A stretch of DNA of 64,000 bases from Nocardioides albus (GTDB lineage Bacteria > Actinomycetota > Actinomycetes > Propionibacteriales > Nocardioidaceae). The DNA lies in assembly GCF_014648255.1 (NCBI RefSeq), contig NZ_BMQT01000008.1, forward strand, positions 62,001 to 126,000. The letters are read 5' to 3'. The notes under the pieces were generated by a model. It searched no databases and had not been told where the DNA came from. It was given only the letters and a program-made list of their open reading frames with translations. Positions 1 through 9,008 of this stretch are shown here, in pieces. Made by a program: the position numbers and the translations under genes. The first letter of the stretch is position 1. Every line of letters begins with the position of its first letter.

Positions 1-863
1 GGGGGCTGGCGGCCAACACGCTGTCCTCCTACCGGCGGGACCTGAGGAGATACGCCGAATATCTGGCGCTCAACGGCGTCGACGACCTCGCCGGAATCTC
101 GGAGGCGACGGTGTCGGAGTTCCTGACGCACCTGCGCGAAGGCAACCAGGAGCACCCTGCGCTGAGCGCGACCTCGGCGGCACGGACGGTGGTCGCGGTG
201 CGCGGGTTCCACAAGTTCGCGGTCGCCGACGGGCTGGTCGAGGCCAACCCTGCCGGCCAGGTGAAGCCGCCGCGCGCGGAGAAGCGGCTGCCGAAGGCGC
301 TGCCGCTGGCCGATGTCGAGGCGATCCTGGAGGCGGCGGGCGCCCCCGGGACACCGCTCGCGCTGCGCGACCGGGCTCTTCTCGAGGTGCTCTACGGCAC
401 CGGTGCCCGCATCTCCGAGGCGGTCGGCCTCGACGTCGACGACCTCGACCGGGTCGACCATGTCGTCCTCCTGCGTGGCAAGGGCGGCAAGGAGCGGATC
501 GTCCCGGTCGGCTCCTATGCGATCGAGGCCGTGGAGGCGTACCTGACTCGGGCCCGGCCCGACCTCGCAGCGGCCCGCTCGGGTGGCGCGCTCTTCCTCA
601 ACGCCCGCGGCGGTCGCCTCTCCCGACAGTCGGCCTGGACGGTGCTGACCCGCGCCGCCGAGCGCGCCGGGATCGACAAGGACGTCTCCCCGCACACCCT
701 GCGCCACTCCTTCGCCACCCACCTGCTCGACGGTGGCGCCGACGTACGCGTCGTGCAGGAGTTGCTGGGCCATGCGTCGGTGACCACGACGCAGATCTAC
801 ACTCTTGTCACCGTGGACAATCTCCGAGAGGTCTTCGCGACCGCACACCCGAGGGCCCTGTGA
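1..863 (+). CDS. xerD: Tyrosine recombinase XerD (5' partial)
   Basis: Site-specific recombinase that resolves chromosome dimers at dif together with XerC. The reading frame is open from base 3, so the start lies outside the window; about 287 residues are visible. The first visible residues (GLAANTLSSYRRDL) are the core-binding SAM-like domain. The catalytic domain shows the family residues: Arg in GTGARISEA, Lys in GKGGKERIVP, His and Arg in HTLRHSFATHLL, His in LLGHASVTTTQIYT, and the Tyr nucleophile in that last motif. The stop overlaps the helicase GTG start by 4 nt, so the two are probably co-transcribed. XerD rather than XerC is inferred from the parA-scpAB neighbourhood. Confidence 0.93.
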   Translation, partial: GLAANTLSSYRRDLRRYAEYLALNGVDDLAGISEATVSEFLTHLREGNQEHPALSATSAARTVVAVRGFHKFAVADGLVEANPAGQVKPPRAEKRLPKALPLADVEAILEAAGAPGTPLALRDRALLEVLYGTGARISEAVGLDVDDLDRVDHVVLLRGKGGKERIVPVGSYAIEAVEAYLTRARPDLAAARSGGALFLNARGGRLSRQSAWTVLTRAAERAGIDKDVSPHTLRHSFATHLLDGGADVRVVQELLGHASVTTTQIYTLVTVDNLREVFATAHPRAL

Positions 864-3487
864 CCGCTTCGACGAGCTCGACCAAACCCGGCGACTGGAT
901 CCCGAAGGTCGGCGCGAGCCCCGACGACGTCTACGAGGCGGTCGTGACGTGGGCCGAGGGGAGCGGGCGCAGCCTCTATCCCCACCAGGACGAGGCGATC
1001 ATGTCCATCCTGGCTGGCGACAACGTCATCCTGGCGACGCCGACCGGCTCGGGGAAGTCGCTGGTCGCGGCAGGCGCGCATGCGTACGCGCTGGCCGAGG
1101 ACAAGGTCTCCTTCTACACCGCGCCGATCAAGGCGCTGGTCAGCGAGAAGTTCTTCGACCTGGTCGAGACCTTCGGCGCCGAGAACGTCGGGATGCTCAC
1201 CGGTGATGCGAGCGTCAACGCGGACGCTCCGATCATCTGCTGCACGGCCGAGGTGCTCGCCAACCTCGCGCTGCGGGAAGGCAAGCGCGCCGACGTCGGA
1301 CTCGTGATCATGGACGAGTTCCACTACTACGGCGAGCCCGACCGGGGCTGGGCATGGCAGGTGCCGCTGCTCGAGCTGCCGCAGGCCCAGTTCCTGCTTC
1401 TCTCCGCGACCCTCGGTGACACCAAGCTGCTGGCCGAGGACCTGACCCGACGAAATGGCCGCGACACCATTCTCGTCGACCAGGCGGAACGACCCGTTCC
1501 GCTTGCGTTCGACTGGCGGATGACCCCGCTCCCGGAGAGCCTCGAGGAACTCGTCACCACGGGACAGGCGCCCGTCTACGTCGTCCACTTCACCCAGAAG
1601 GACGCCGTCACCCACGGCACCTCGCTCCTCAACGCCGGCTGGTTGAAGCTCTCGACCGAAGAGAAGGGCCAGATCGCCAAGAAGCTCGAGCCGGTCCGCT
1701 TCGCCGCCGGTTTCGGCAAGACCCTCTCCAAGCTGCTGCGCAAGGGCATCGGCGTCCACCACGCCGGCATGCTTCCCAGATACCGGCGGCTGGTCGAGCA
1801 GCTCGCCCAGGCCGGCCTGCTCAAGGTCATCGCCGGCACCGACACCCTCGGCGTCGGCATCAACGTCCCGATCCGTACGGTGCTCTTCACCGGCCTGGCC
1901 AAGTTCGACGGCCGCCGCCAGCGGATCCTGCGGACCCGGGAGTTCCTTCAGATCGCCGGGCGGGCGGGCCGTGCCGGCTTCGACACCCAGGGCTACGTCG
2001 TCGTCCAGGCCCCCGAGCACATCATCGAGAACGAGAAGGCCAAGGCGAAGTCCGAGGAGCGCCGCAAGGCCGGCAAGAAGAACTCCAAGGCTCAGCTCAA
2101 GAAGCCGCCCGAGGGCACGGTCGTGTGGACCGAGGCCACCTTCACCAAGCTCGTCGACGGCGCTCCTGAGCCGTTGCAGAGCAAGATGAAGGTCGACAAC
2201 TCGATGATCCTCAACGTGGTCGCCCGCGACGAGGACGCCTTCGAGGTGATGCGCCGGATCACCATGGACAACCACGAGGACCACCGCACCCAGCTCAAGC
2301 TCGCCCGCCGGGCCCTGCGGCTGACCCGCTCCCTGCTCCACAGCGGAGTCCTGACGCGGCTCGCCGAGCCCGATGCGTACGGACGCCGTTATGTCCTCAC
2401 CGAGGATCTCCCGGCCGACTTCGCGCTCAACCAGCCGCTGGCCCATTTCGCGCTGGCTGCGCTGGACACGCTCGACCCGGAGTCGCCGGAGCACACCCTC
2501 GAGATCGTCTCGGTGATCGAGTCCGTCCTCGAGCCTCCGCGTCAGATCCTCTTCGCCCAGCAGCACGAGGCCCGGGGCAAGGCGATCGAGAACATGAAGG
2601 CCGACGGGATCGAGTACGACGAGCGGATGGCGCTCATCGAGGAGATCACCTGGCCCAAGCCGATGGCCGAACGGCTCGAGGCGCTCTTCGAGGTCTACCG
2701 TGGCACCCACCCGTGGCTGCCGGAGGACGCGCTCGACCCGAAGTCGATCCTGCGCGAGATGTACGAGCAGGGGATGACCTTCACCGACGTCGTACGCCGC
2801 TATCAGCTCGCTCGCTCCGAGGGCCTGGTGCTGCGCTACCTGACCGACGCCTACCGCACCTTCCGGCACACTCTCCCCGAGACCCACAAGAGTCCCGAGG
2901 TCGAGGACCTGGTCGAGTGGCTGGGGGAGACCATCCGGCAGACCGACTCGAGCCTGCTCGACGAGTGGGAGGCGCTCTCCGACCCCGAGCACATCCCGTC
3001 GGCCGTCGCCCACCACGAGGCACCACCGCCGCCGCGGTCGTTGTCCCAGCAGACCCGGGCGTTCGAGGTCATGGTCCGCAACGCGATGTGGGCGCGGGTC
3101 GACGCGGTCTCGCGCGACGACCTCGACGGCCTGATGCGCCTGGAGCGCGCGGCCGCCGACCGCTTCGACCCTGCGCGAGAGGTCGTGATGACCAGGTCCC
3201 GCTGGGACGACGCCCTCGAGGCCTACTTCGCCGAGCACGACGACGTCGGCATCTCCGCCGACTCGCGCTCGCCCAAGCTGCTCACCTGGACGGCCGAACG
3301 CAGTGCGCCGGCGGGAGTCGACGAGGATGATGAGACGTACGACGAGACCCGCATCTGGCGGATCACCCAGACCCTCGACGACCCGGCCGGGGATCACGAC
3401 TGGGTGATCGAGGCGGTGGCCGATCTGGACGCGAGCGACGAGGCCGGTGAGCTCGTCCTGGCGACGGTGGCGATGCGGCGACTGTGA
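860..3487 (+). CDS. DEAD/DEAH-box (Ski2/Mtr4-like) helicase, DUF3516 type
   Basis: An 875-residue ATP-dependent superfamily 2 helicase, probably acting on RNA. Visible motifs are Walker A ATPTGSGKS (59-67), motif II DEFH (152-155), motif III SAT (about 182), GVGINVP in the second RecA domain and the QIAGRAGRAGFDT motif VI. A lysine-rich insertion (KAKAKSEERRKAGKKNSK) follows, and the rest matches what I recall as the DUF3516 C-terminal half common in actinobacteria. The GTG start sits in the xerD stop (GTGA overlap). In vivo role unknown; RNA processing or decay is inferred from the Ski2/Mtr4 resemblance. Confidence 0.9.
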   Translation: MTASTSSTKPGDWIPKVGASPDDVYEAVVTWAEGSGRSLYPHQDEAIMSILAGDNVILATPTGSGKSLVAAGAHAYALAEDKVSFYTAPIKALVSEKFFDLVETFGAENVGMLTGDASVNADAPIICCTAEVLANLALREGKRADVGLVIMDEFHYYGEPDRGWAWQVPLLELPQAQFLLLSATLGDTKLLAEDLTRRNGRDTILVDQAERPVPLAFDWRMTPLPESLEELVTTGQAPVYVVHFTQKDAVTHGTSLLNAGWLKLSTEEKGQIAKKLEPVRFAAGFGKTLSKLLRKGIGVHHAGMLPRYRRLVEQLAQAGLLKVIAGTDTLGVGINVPIRTVLFTGLAKFDGRRQRILRTREFLQIAGRAGRAGFDTQGYVVVQAPEHIIENEKAKAKSEERRKAGKKNSKAQLKKPPEGTVVWTEATFTKLVDGAPEPLQSKMKVDNSMILNVVARDEDAFEVMRRITMDNHEDHRTQLKLARRALRLTRSLLHSGVLTRLAEPDAYGRRYVLTEDLPADFALNQPLAHFALAALDTLDPESPEHTLEIVSVIESVLEPPRQILFAQQHEARGKAIENMKADGIEYDERMALIEEITWPKPMAERLEALFEVYRGTHPWLPEDALDPKSILREMYEQGMTFTDVVRRYQLARSEGLVLRYLTDAYRTFRHTLPETHKSPEVEDLVEWLGETIRQTDSSLLDEWEALSDPEHIPSAVAHHEAPPPPRSLSQQTRAFEVMVRNAMWARVDAVSRDDLDGLMRLERAAADRFDPAREVVMTRSRWDDALEAYFAEHDDVGISADSRSPKLLTWTAERSAPAGVDEDDETYDETRIWRITQTLDDPAGDHDWVIEAVADLDASDEAGELVLATVAMRRL

Positions 3488-3505
3488 CGGGTTGCGGGCG
3501 TCCGC

Positions 3506-3511
3506 TAGCGT
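3506..3511 (+). promoter_or_regulatory. -10 box TAGCGT for the 48-aa gene
   Basis: TAGCGT lies 6 nt before the GTG at 3518, placing the expected transcription start on or next to the start codon. This is the leaderless arrangement seen repeatedly in this window. No convincing -35 hexamer is visible. Confidence 0.45.
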
Positions 3512-3517
3512 TGCGCC

Positions 3518-3664
3518 GTGCGCAAGCTGATGAAGAACCCCATCGTCGTCGCGGCCGTCGCCAAGATCGCCAACGAGGCTCGCAAGCCCGAGAACCAGAA
3601 GAAGATCAAGGACGCTGCGAACAAGGCCTACGACCAGTTCCAGAAGCGCCGTAAGCAGCGCTGA
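3518..3664 (+). CDS. Small basic hypothetical protein (48 aa)
   Basis: A short gene of unknown function. It starts at GTG 3518 and encodes a lysine- and arginine-rich helical peptide (begins MRKLMKNPIVVAAVAKIA, ends QKRRKQR). Support for its reality: a TAGCGT -10 box 6 nt upstream, a strong terminator hairpin 48 nt downstream, and third-position GC typical of the neighbours. The first 20 residues are hydrophobic or amphipathic and the rest strongly cationic, so membrane or nucleic-acid association is possible. No domain recognised. Confidence 0.6.
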   Translation: MRKLMKNPIVVAAVAKIANEARKPENQKKIKDAANKAYDQFQKRRKQR

Positions 3665-3711
3665 GCCGGGCCGAGGCCCCGCTGAGGGGCCACAGCAACA
3701 TCCAGAATGAC

Positions 3712-3749
3712 CGCGACACGCTGAAGCCACGGCGTGTCGCGGCGCTTTT
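3712..3749 (+). terminator. Intrinsic terminator
   Basis: Perfect 10-bp inverted repeat CGCGACACGC (3712-3721) and GCGTGTCGCG (3732-3741) with a 10-nt loop, followed by GCGCTTTT. It closes the helicase / small-protein unit. Confidence 0.65.
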
Positions 3750-3798
3750 GGCCCGCTCCATGGCCGCGTAGCCCTCCCACTCGGATCGAGGAACGACG

Positions 3799-4956
3799 AT
3801 GCATGAATTCACCTATGCCGGCGGATGGCGGAACGGCTTGGTCGACCGCCTGTCCCCGGACCAGGCTCGTGCGCGCGACGAGCGCGGAGAGCCGTATGTG
3901 GTGGTCATCCATGACGGCGGGTCGGCCGTCGCTGTGGTGGGAGTGGCCCGCGAGGACCACCGGTTCGAGATCGAGAGGTTCGATGAGTCAGGGCGGCGCG
4001 TGGCCCTCGCCCGGCTCTCTGACCCGGGTGCTGGGTTCGTCGTGTTGCAGAGCCTGACCACCTGGGACTTCACTCAGACCGACGATGTTCGCGAGGCTGG
4101 GTGTCAGCAGGTCAAGTACCGCAGTGACGGAATCTGCACGACGATTGAGGAGCCTCAGGGCGAGCGTGGCGGCAGCGTCCGCAGTGTCGGCTTGTGCGAG
4201 GAACGGCCACAGGTGCCGACACCCGTGTTCGGCGAGTGGTCTGACCTCCTCCGGTTCGTTCAGATCTCGACGGAGCTTTCATCGAGCGCCGGCGCCGCGC
4301 TCGCGGTCGTCCGTGCCGAGCCCTGGGAGCCGTCGCCGCCACTGCGAGCCGGCGACGTGGTCGAGCGATTTCGGGTCGGCAGCGTCCAGTCGTACCGGGG
4401 CACAAAGGTCCAGATCCGCGAGGTGACGATCGGGAGTGTCGCGATCACAGAGGGGCGGGTCATGGCAGCTGATCCCGGCTGGATCCCGAGTGGGGAGGAT
4501 GCCGGTGGTTTCACGGCCACGATCCCCAGCGGCATCTACCCGGTGACGCTGAGCCTCGCTGCGACCGAGGAAGAGGCCGCCAAAGGCTGGGGCATGGTCG
4601 CCGCGGCGACGCTCCGGGTCGCGGATCGGCGGGTCATCTCGTGGGAGATGGGCCTGACGCCTGGCCAGGATCAGCTGGATCTGGGCGCGGACGAGTTCTA
4701 CGGGATGGGCGTCGACACGGGCACCGGGGCGTTCCTGGATGCCGCGAGAGCGGACGAGCTGACCGACGTGTACGACGACGGTGGCTGGAAGCTCCTCGAG
4801 GACAGCGAGTCGAGCGGGGCGACGCTCGCGGACGGTGCCATGGTCGCGTACGCCAGTGGTGAGGGAGACGGTGCGTACCCGGTGTGGATCGGGCGCGACG
4901 AGGCCGGCGACGTCGTCTGCTTCGTCGCCGATATGCTGCTTCTCGACGACCGATGA
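3799..4956 (+). CDS. DUF4241-like hypothetical protein
   Basis: A 385-residue cytoplasmic protein of unknown function. The C-terminal half carries the signature I associate with DUF4241: a GxYPVTLSLA strand (IPSGIYPVTLSLA) and GVDTGTGAFLDA near residues 310-325. No signal peptide or membrane segment. The ATG at 3799 has GAGGA 8 nt upstream. Codons are less GC-biased than in the parA block. DUF4241 proteins have been linked by others to polymorphic-toxin immunity contexts, but no toxin is visible here, so no role is assigned. Confidence 0.6.
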   Translation: MHEFTYAGGWRNGLVDRLSPDQARARDERGEPYVVVIHDGGSAVAVVGVAREDHRFEIERFDESGRRVALARLSDPGAGFVVLQSLTTWDFTQTDDVREAGCQQVKYRSDGICTTIEEPQGERGGSVRSVGLCEERPQVPTPVFGEWSDLLRFVQISTELSSSAGAALAVVRAEPWEPSPPLRAGDVVERFRVGSVQSYRGTKVQIREVTIGSVAITEGRVMAADPGWIPSGEDAGGFTATIPSGIYPVTLSLAATEEEAAKGWGMVAAATLRVADRRVISWEMGLTPGQDQLDLGADEFYGMGVDTGTGAFLDAARADELTDVYDDGGWKLLEDSESSGATLADGAMVAYASGEGDGAYPVWIGRDEAGDVVCFVADMLLLDDR

Positions 4957-5269
4957 CAGGATCGGCTAGGGCGCCGCAGTGCGACGATGCCACCGTGTGG
5001 AACCACGAGATCGACCGGCCGGTCCGCTGACGGTTATCCACAGAGTTCTGCACCTCGTCGTTGCCACCTGTGGGGGCTGAGCGGGGCGGAATGCACAGGC
5101 CGTCAACAAATTTCCTTCCCGTAGCAGAATCATCCGGATTTGCCTTGTGACACGCCCGGCGCGGCTCCTACAGTCGCGCAGATCCGGGTCTTAGAGTCGC
5201 CGTGTCGACATATAGACCCGCACGCCGTGATCGTCCCAGAGCCGCGGCAACTGAACCGGGGGTGGAGGA
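4957..5269. other. 313-bp intergenic region with one DnaA-box match
   Basis: No gene found. It contains a perfect DnaA-box consensus TTATCCACA at 5034-5042 and a short palindrome GACCGGCCGGTC near 5013-5024. Sequence around 5100-5160 is relatively AT-rich (AACAAATTTCC) and may hold the parA promoter, but no clear -35/-10 pair is seen. Confidence 0.4.
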
Positions 5270-6265
5270 ATGGAAGACAGCTATTTCGGAGCAGGTGGTG
5301 CGACCGCGCCGCAGATGCCTCCGCAGACGCCGGCGGCTCCGCCGCCGGCCTATCCGCCCTCGGCCCGGCTGCGCGCCAACGCCCCTGAGCCCGACGCGTC
5401 GTCGTTCGACTCCCCGGGCAAGAACAAGCTGGGTCCGACGGGTCGTCCTTGGCCCAACCTCCCCGACCCCGGCCCGGCGACCGGCGGTCCCGCGCGCACC
5501 GTCGCGATGGTCAACCAGAAGGGTGGCGTCGGCAAGACGACGACCACCATCAACCTGGGGGCGGCGCTGGCCGAGCACGGCCGCAAGGTCCTGATGGTCG
5601 ACTTCGACCCGCAGGGGTCGCTCTCGGTCGGTCTCGGGCTCCAGCCCAACGAGATCGAGCTGACCGTCTACAACCTGCTGATGGAGCGTGACATCACGCT
5701 CGCGGACGTGGTGGTCCCCTCCGGCATCGACGGCGTCGACCTGCTGCCGGCCAACATCGACCTCTCCGCCGCCGAGGTGCAGCTCGTCCAGGAGGTCGCC
5801 CGCGAGCAGACCCTGGCCCGTGCGCTGGCCCCTGCCGTGGCCAACTACGACGTGATCCTCATCGACTGTCAGCCGAGCCTGGGACTGCTGACCGTCAACG
5901 CTCTGACCGCCGCCGACTCGGTCGTCGTGCCGCTGGAGTGCGAGTACTTCGCTCTGCGCGGCGTCGCCCTGCTCAAGGACACCATCGACAAGGTCCAGGA
6001 GCGGCTCAACCCGCGTCTGAAGATCGACGGAATACTGGGCACGATGTACGACGGCCGCACCATGCACAGCCGCGAGGTCATGGAGACCCTGGTCAACGGC
6101 TGGGGCGACCGTGTCTTCCACAGCGTCATCCGGCGCACCGTGAAGTTCGCCGACTCGACCGTGGTCGGCGAGCCGATCACCGAGTACGCCTCCAGCTCCA
6201 CCGGCGCCGACTCCTACCGGATGCTCGCCAAGGAGGTGCTGGCCCGATGGCAACGCGACGCGTGA
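5270..6265 (+). CDS. parA: ParA-family ATPase
   Basis: A 331-residue deviant-Walker-A ATPase of the chromosome/plasmid partition family. It has an 80-residue proline-rich N-terminal extension, then KGGVGKTTTT (84-93), DFDPQGS (111-117, Walker A') and DVILIDCQPS (Walker B). The ATG is preceded by GGAGG. It heads a tightly overlapping operon with a probable ribbon-helix-helix protein, scpA, scpB and rluB. There is no ParB gene, so this is probably not the oriC parAB pair but the ParA-like protein usually found beside scpAB in actinobacteria. Confidence 0.88.
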   Translation: MEDSYFGAGGATAPQMPPQTPAAPPPAYPPSARLRANAPEPDASSFDSPGKNKLGPTGRPWPNLPDPGPATGGPARTVAMVNQKGGVGKTTTTINLGAALAEHGRKVLMVDFDPQGSLSVGLGLQPNEIELTVYNLLMERDITLADVVVPSGIDGVDLLPANIDLSAAEVQLVQEVAREQTLARALAPAVANYDVILIDCQPSLGLLTVNALTAADSVVVPLECEYFALRGVALLKDTIDKVQERLNPRLKIDGILGTMYDGRTMHSREVMETLVNGWGDRVFHSVIRRTVKFADSTVVGEPITEYASSSTGADSYRMLAKEVLARWQRDA

Positions 6266-6600
6266 GGGTTCCGGCCGCCGACGACCTCTTCCGGCGTACG
6301 GCCGACGCGGCAGCCGCCGAGGCGAAGGCCCGCCCGGTCCACGCCGTGCCGGAGCCGGCCGAGGAGACCCCGGCTGCCAAGAAGCGTTCGAGTGGCCGCG
6401 TACGTCATGACGAGAAGATGACGGTCTACATCACCTCCGAGGAGCTGCTCGAGCTCGAGCACGCCCGGCTCAACCTCAGGGCCAAGCACAGCATCGCGGT
6501 GGACCGCGGCCGGCTGGTGCGCGAGGCGCTCGCGATCGTGCTGGCCGACCTGGAGGAGCACGGGGACGACAGCGCCCTCGTGCACCGGCTCGCCGAGTGA
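6247..6600 (+). CDS. Small protein, probable ribbon-helix-helix DNA-binding
   Basis: A 117-residue protein between ParA and ScpA. The ATG at 6247 overlaps the parA end by 19 nt, and its TGA overlaps the scpA GTG by 4 nt. After a disordered Ala/Pro/Lys-rich N-terminus, the pattern KMTVYITSEELLELEHARLN and RGRLVREALAIVLADLE looks like a beta-strand followed by two helices, as in ribbon-helix-helix proteins. Inferred role: the DNA-binding partner of the adjacent ParA. This rests on pattern and position only. Confidence 0.7.
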   Translation: MATRRVRVPAADDLFRRTADAAAAEAKARPVHAVPEPAEETPAAKKRSSGRVRHDEKMTVYITSEELLELEHARLNLRAKHSIAVDRGRLVREALAIVLADLEEHGDDSALVHRLAE

Positions 6601-7532
6601 CGGTGCTCGATGCCCGGACGGCCGCACCGATGACGGATGGCCCGGATGTGGCCGAGGAGCAGGAGCCGAGCGGCGCCGGCGGGTTCGAGGTGCACCTCGG
6701 CAACTTCGAGGGCCCGTTCGACCTGCTGCTGAGCCTGATCGCCAAGCACAAGCTCGACATCACCGAGGTATCCCTGGCCACGGTGACCGACGAATTCATC
6801 GCGTACGTCAAGAAGGGCGCCGCGGACAGGTCCGCGGACGGCGGCAAGGGCACCTGGGACCTCGAGCAGACCTCCAACTTCCTGCTGGTCGCGAGCACCC
6901 TGCTCGACCTGAAGGCGGCGCGTCTGCTCCCGCAGGGCGATGTCGAGGACGAGGAGGATCTGGCGCTGCTCGAGGCGCGCGACCTGCTCTTCGCTCGACT
7001 GCTGCAGTACAAGGCGTTCAAGCAGGTGGCGGCCGTCTTCGCCGAGCGGCTCGCGAAGGAGTCCAAGCGCCACCCACGCTCGGTGCAGCTGGAGCCGCGC
7101 TACGCCGGTCTGCTGCCCGAGGTGCTGATCGGGATCGGGCTGGAGCAGTTCGCCCAGCTCGCCGCGGCCGCGATGGCACCCAAGCCTGGACCGCCCGAGA
7201 TCGGGCTGTCCCACATCCACGGTTCCAAGGTCTCGGTCAAGGAGCAGGCTGCCCTGGTCATCGAGCGGCTGCGTGCCGGCGGACAGGTCACCTTCCGCAG
7301 CCTGTGCTTCGACTCGCCGGACACGTTGACCACGGTGGCTCGGTTCCTCTCGCTCCTGGAGCTCTTCCGGGAGGGTGCGGTCGCCTTCGACCAGGTCACC
7401 GCGCTGGGAGAGCTGACCGTACGTTGGACCGGGGACGAGGCGCTCGATGTCGACGAGCTGATCCAGGACGAGTTCGAGGGGCAGCCGCCCGCCGAGGGCG
7501 GCGCCGACGATGGGGAGAAGAACGATGACTGA
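6597..7532 (+). CDS. scpA: Segregation and condensation protein A
   Basis: Kleisin subunit (311 aa) that bridges the Smc heads and binds ScpB. The conserved N-terminal kleisin signature FEGPFDLLLSLIAKHKLDI is at about 38-56, the family motif QTSNFLLVASTLLDLKAARLLP follows, and the C-terminal winged helix (RAGGQVTFRSLC ... FLSLLELFREG) is intact. GTG start at 6597 overlapping the preceding stop. Translational coupling to scpB follows by an 8-nt overlap. Confidence 0.95.
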   Translation: MTVLDARTAAPMTDGPDVAEEQEPSGAGGFEVHLGNFEGPFDLLLSLIAKHKLDITEVSLATVTDEFIAYVKKGAADRSADGGKGTWDLEQTSNFLLVASTLLDLKAARLLPQGDVEDEEDLALLEARDLLFARLLQYKAFKQVAAVFAERLAKESKRHPRSVQLEPRYAGLLPEVLIGIGLEQFAQLAAAAMAPKPGPPEIGLSHIHGSKVSVKEQAALVIERLRAGGQVTFRSLCFDSPDTLTTVARFLSLLELFREGAVAFDQVTALGELTVRWTGDEALDVDELIQDEFEGQPPAEGGADDGEKNDD

Positions 7533-8205
7533 GGCTGCGACAGGGGAGAGCACCGAGGAGACCCTGCCGATCGAGGTCGGCGACCTGCGTCCCGCGCTCG
7601 AGGCGGTGCTGATGGTCGCGGATGAGCCGCTGGACGCTGCCTCGCTGGCCTCGGCGGTCGGGCACCCGACGGCTGCCGTGGTCGCGGCCCTGGAGGGTCT
7701 GGCGGCCGAATACACCGACCAGGGACGCGGTTTCGACCTGCGCAACGTCGCGGGCGGCTGGCGGTTCTACACGCGTGCGGAGTACGCCGGTGTGGTCGAG
7801 GGCTTCGTGCTCGAGGGGCAGCAGGCCAGGCTGACCCAGGCCGCACTGGAGACGCTGGCCGTGGTCGCCTACAAGCAGCCGGTCTCTCGGGCCCGCGTCT
7901 CCGCGATCCGCGGAGTCAACGTCGACGGCGTGATGCGCACCCTGCTCACCCGCGGGCTCGTCGAGGAGGCCGGTCAGGACCACGAGACCGGCGCCAACCT
8001 CTACCGCACCACCGGCTACTTCCTGGAGCGGATCGGCATCACGGACCTCGGTGAGCTGCCCGAGCTGGCGCCCTATCTTCCGGACCTCGCCGACATGGAG
8101 GAGGAGCTGACCGAGCAGGTCAGCCCGGCGGCGCTGGCGGCGCAGCCGGAAGAGGGCGCGGCAAATGGGGATGACTCCGCCGATGCGGCAGAATCTCAAG
8201 CGTGA
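7525..8205 (+). CDS. scpB: Segregation and condensation protein B
   Basis: A 226-residue protein with two winged-helix domains that dimerises and binds ScpA. Diagnostic stretches are ALEAVLMVADEPL, GWRFYTRAEYA, LAVVAYKQPVSRARVSAIRGVNVDGV and LYRTTGYFLERIGI. I chose ATG 7525 (GGAGAAG 7 nt upstream, MTEAATG) over the in-frame ATG 7510. The tail after about residue 185 is low-complexity and acidic. Overlaps scpA by 8 nt and rluB by 4 nt. Confidence 0.94.
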   Translation: MTEAATGESTEETLPIEVGDLRPALEAVLMVADEPLDAASLASAVGHPTAAVVAALEGLAAEYTDQGRGFDLRNVAGGWRFYTRAEYAGVVEGFVLEGQQARLTQAALETLAVVAYKQPVSRARVSAIRGVNVDGVMRTLLTRGLVEEAGQDHETGANLYRTTGYFLERIGITDLGELPELAPYLPDLADMEEELTEQVSPAALAAQPEEGAANGDDSADAAESQA

Positions 8206-8969
8206 GTGACCTGCCTGAGCGAGACGATCTGCCGCTGGACGACGAGGGCCTGATTCGGCTCCAGAAGCTGTTGGCCCTGGCCGGCATCGCGTCGCGGCGC
8301 GGCAGCGAGGTCCTGATGCTCAACGGCTCGGTCGAGGTCAACGGCGAGGTCGTCACCCGGCTGGGCACCAAGGTGGACCCCGGCAAGGATGTCGTACGCG
8401 TCAACGGCAAGCGCCTGCCGCCGATCTCCGGCAAGGTCTATCTGGCCCTCAACAAGCCGCGCGGCGTGGTCTCGACGATGAGCGACCCGGAGGGCCGCCG
8501 CAACCTCTCCGACGTGGTCGCCGACCGCCCCGAGCGGCTCTTCCACGTCGGCCGCCTCGACACCGACACCGAGGGCCTGATCATCCTCACCAACGACGGT
8601 GACTTCGCCCACCGGCTGGCTCACCCCAGCTACGAGGTCGACAAGACCTACGTCGCCGAGGTCGAGGGCGAGATCTTCCCGAACGTACGCAAGCGGCTGC
8701 TCGCCGGGGTCACCCTCGAGGACGGTCCGGTCACCGTGACCAAGGCTCGGATCATGGAGACCCGCAAGGACAAGTCGATCATCGAGCTGGTCATCCACGA
8801 GGGGCGCAACCGCATCGTCCGCCGCCTCCTCGACCACCTCGACCACCCGGTCACGCGGCTGACCCGCACCCGGATCGGCCCGGTCCGGCTGGGTTCGATG
8901 AAGCCCGGGGAGATGCGCGATCTCTCCCGCGAGGAGCTCGGCGAGCTGCTCGACACCACCGAGCTCTGA
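8202..8969 (+). CDS. rluB: 23S rRNA pseudouridine synthase (RluB/RsuA family)
   Basis: A 255-residue RNA pseudouridine synthase. The N-terminal S4 domain (IRLQKLLALAGIASRRGSEVL) is followed by the catalytic domain with the nucleophile Asp120 in GRLDTDTEGLIILTNDG and the motif HEGRNRIVRRLL. Placement after scpB is a conserved actinobacterial and firmicute arrangement. The GTG start is part of the scpB stop (GTGA). Confidence 0.93.
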   Translation: MSDLPERDDLPLDDEGLIRLQKLLALAGIASRRGSEVLMLNGSVEVNGEVVTRLGTKVDPGKDVVRVNGKRLPPISGKVYLALNKPRGVVSTMSDPEGRRNLSDVVADRPERLFHVGRLDTDTEGLIILTNDGDFAHRLAHPSYEVDKTYVAEVEGEIFPNVRKRLLAGVTLEDGPVTVTKARIMETRKDKSIIELVIHEGRNRIVRRLLDHLDHPVTRLTRTRIGPVRLGSMKPGEMRDLSREELGELLDTTEL

Positions 8970-9008
8970 GAGCCCGGAAACCCTGGTGCGTACGCAGATC
9001 CGAACCGT

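Noticed and set aside
797..3730. Long minus-strand open frame (about 977 codons) opposite the helicase gene
   Set aside because: It mirrors the high third-position GC of the plus-strand helicase, has no recognisable domain and no ribosome-binding site. It is an antisense shadow.
4957..5269. Possible replication origin because of a DnaA box and ParA
   Set aside because: Only one box, no dnaA, dnaN or parB nearby, and the ParA belongs to the scpAB operon.
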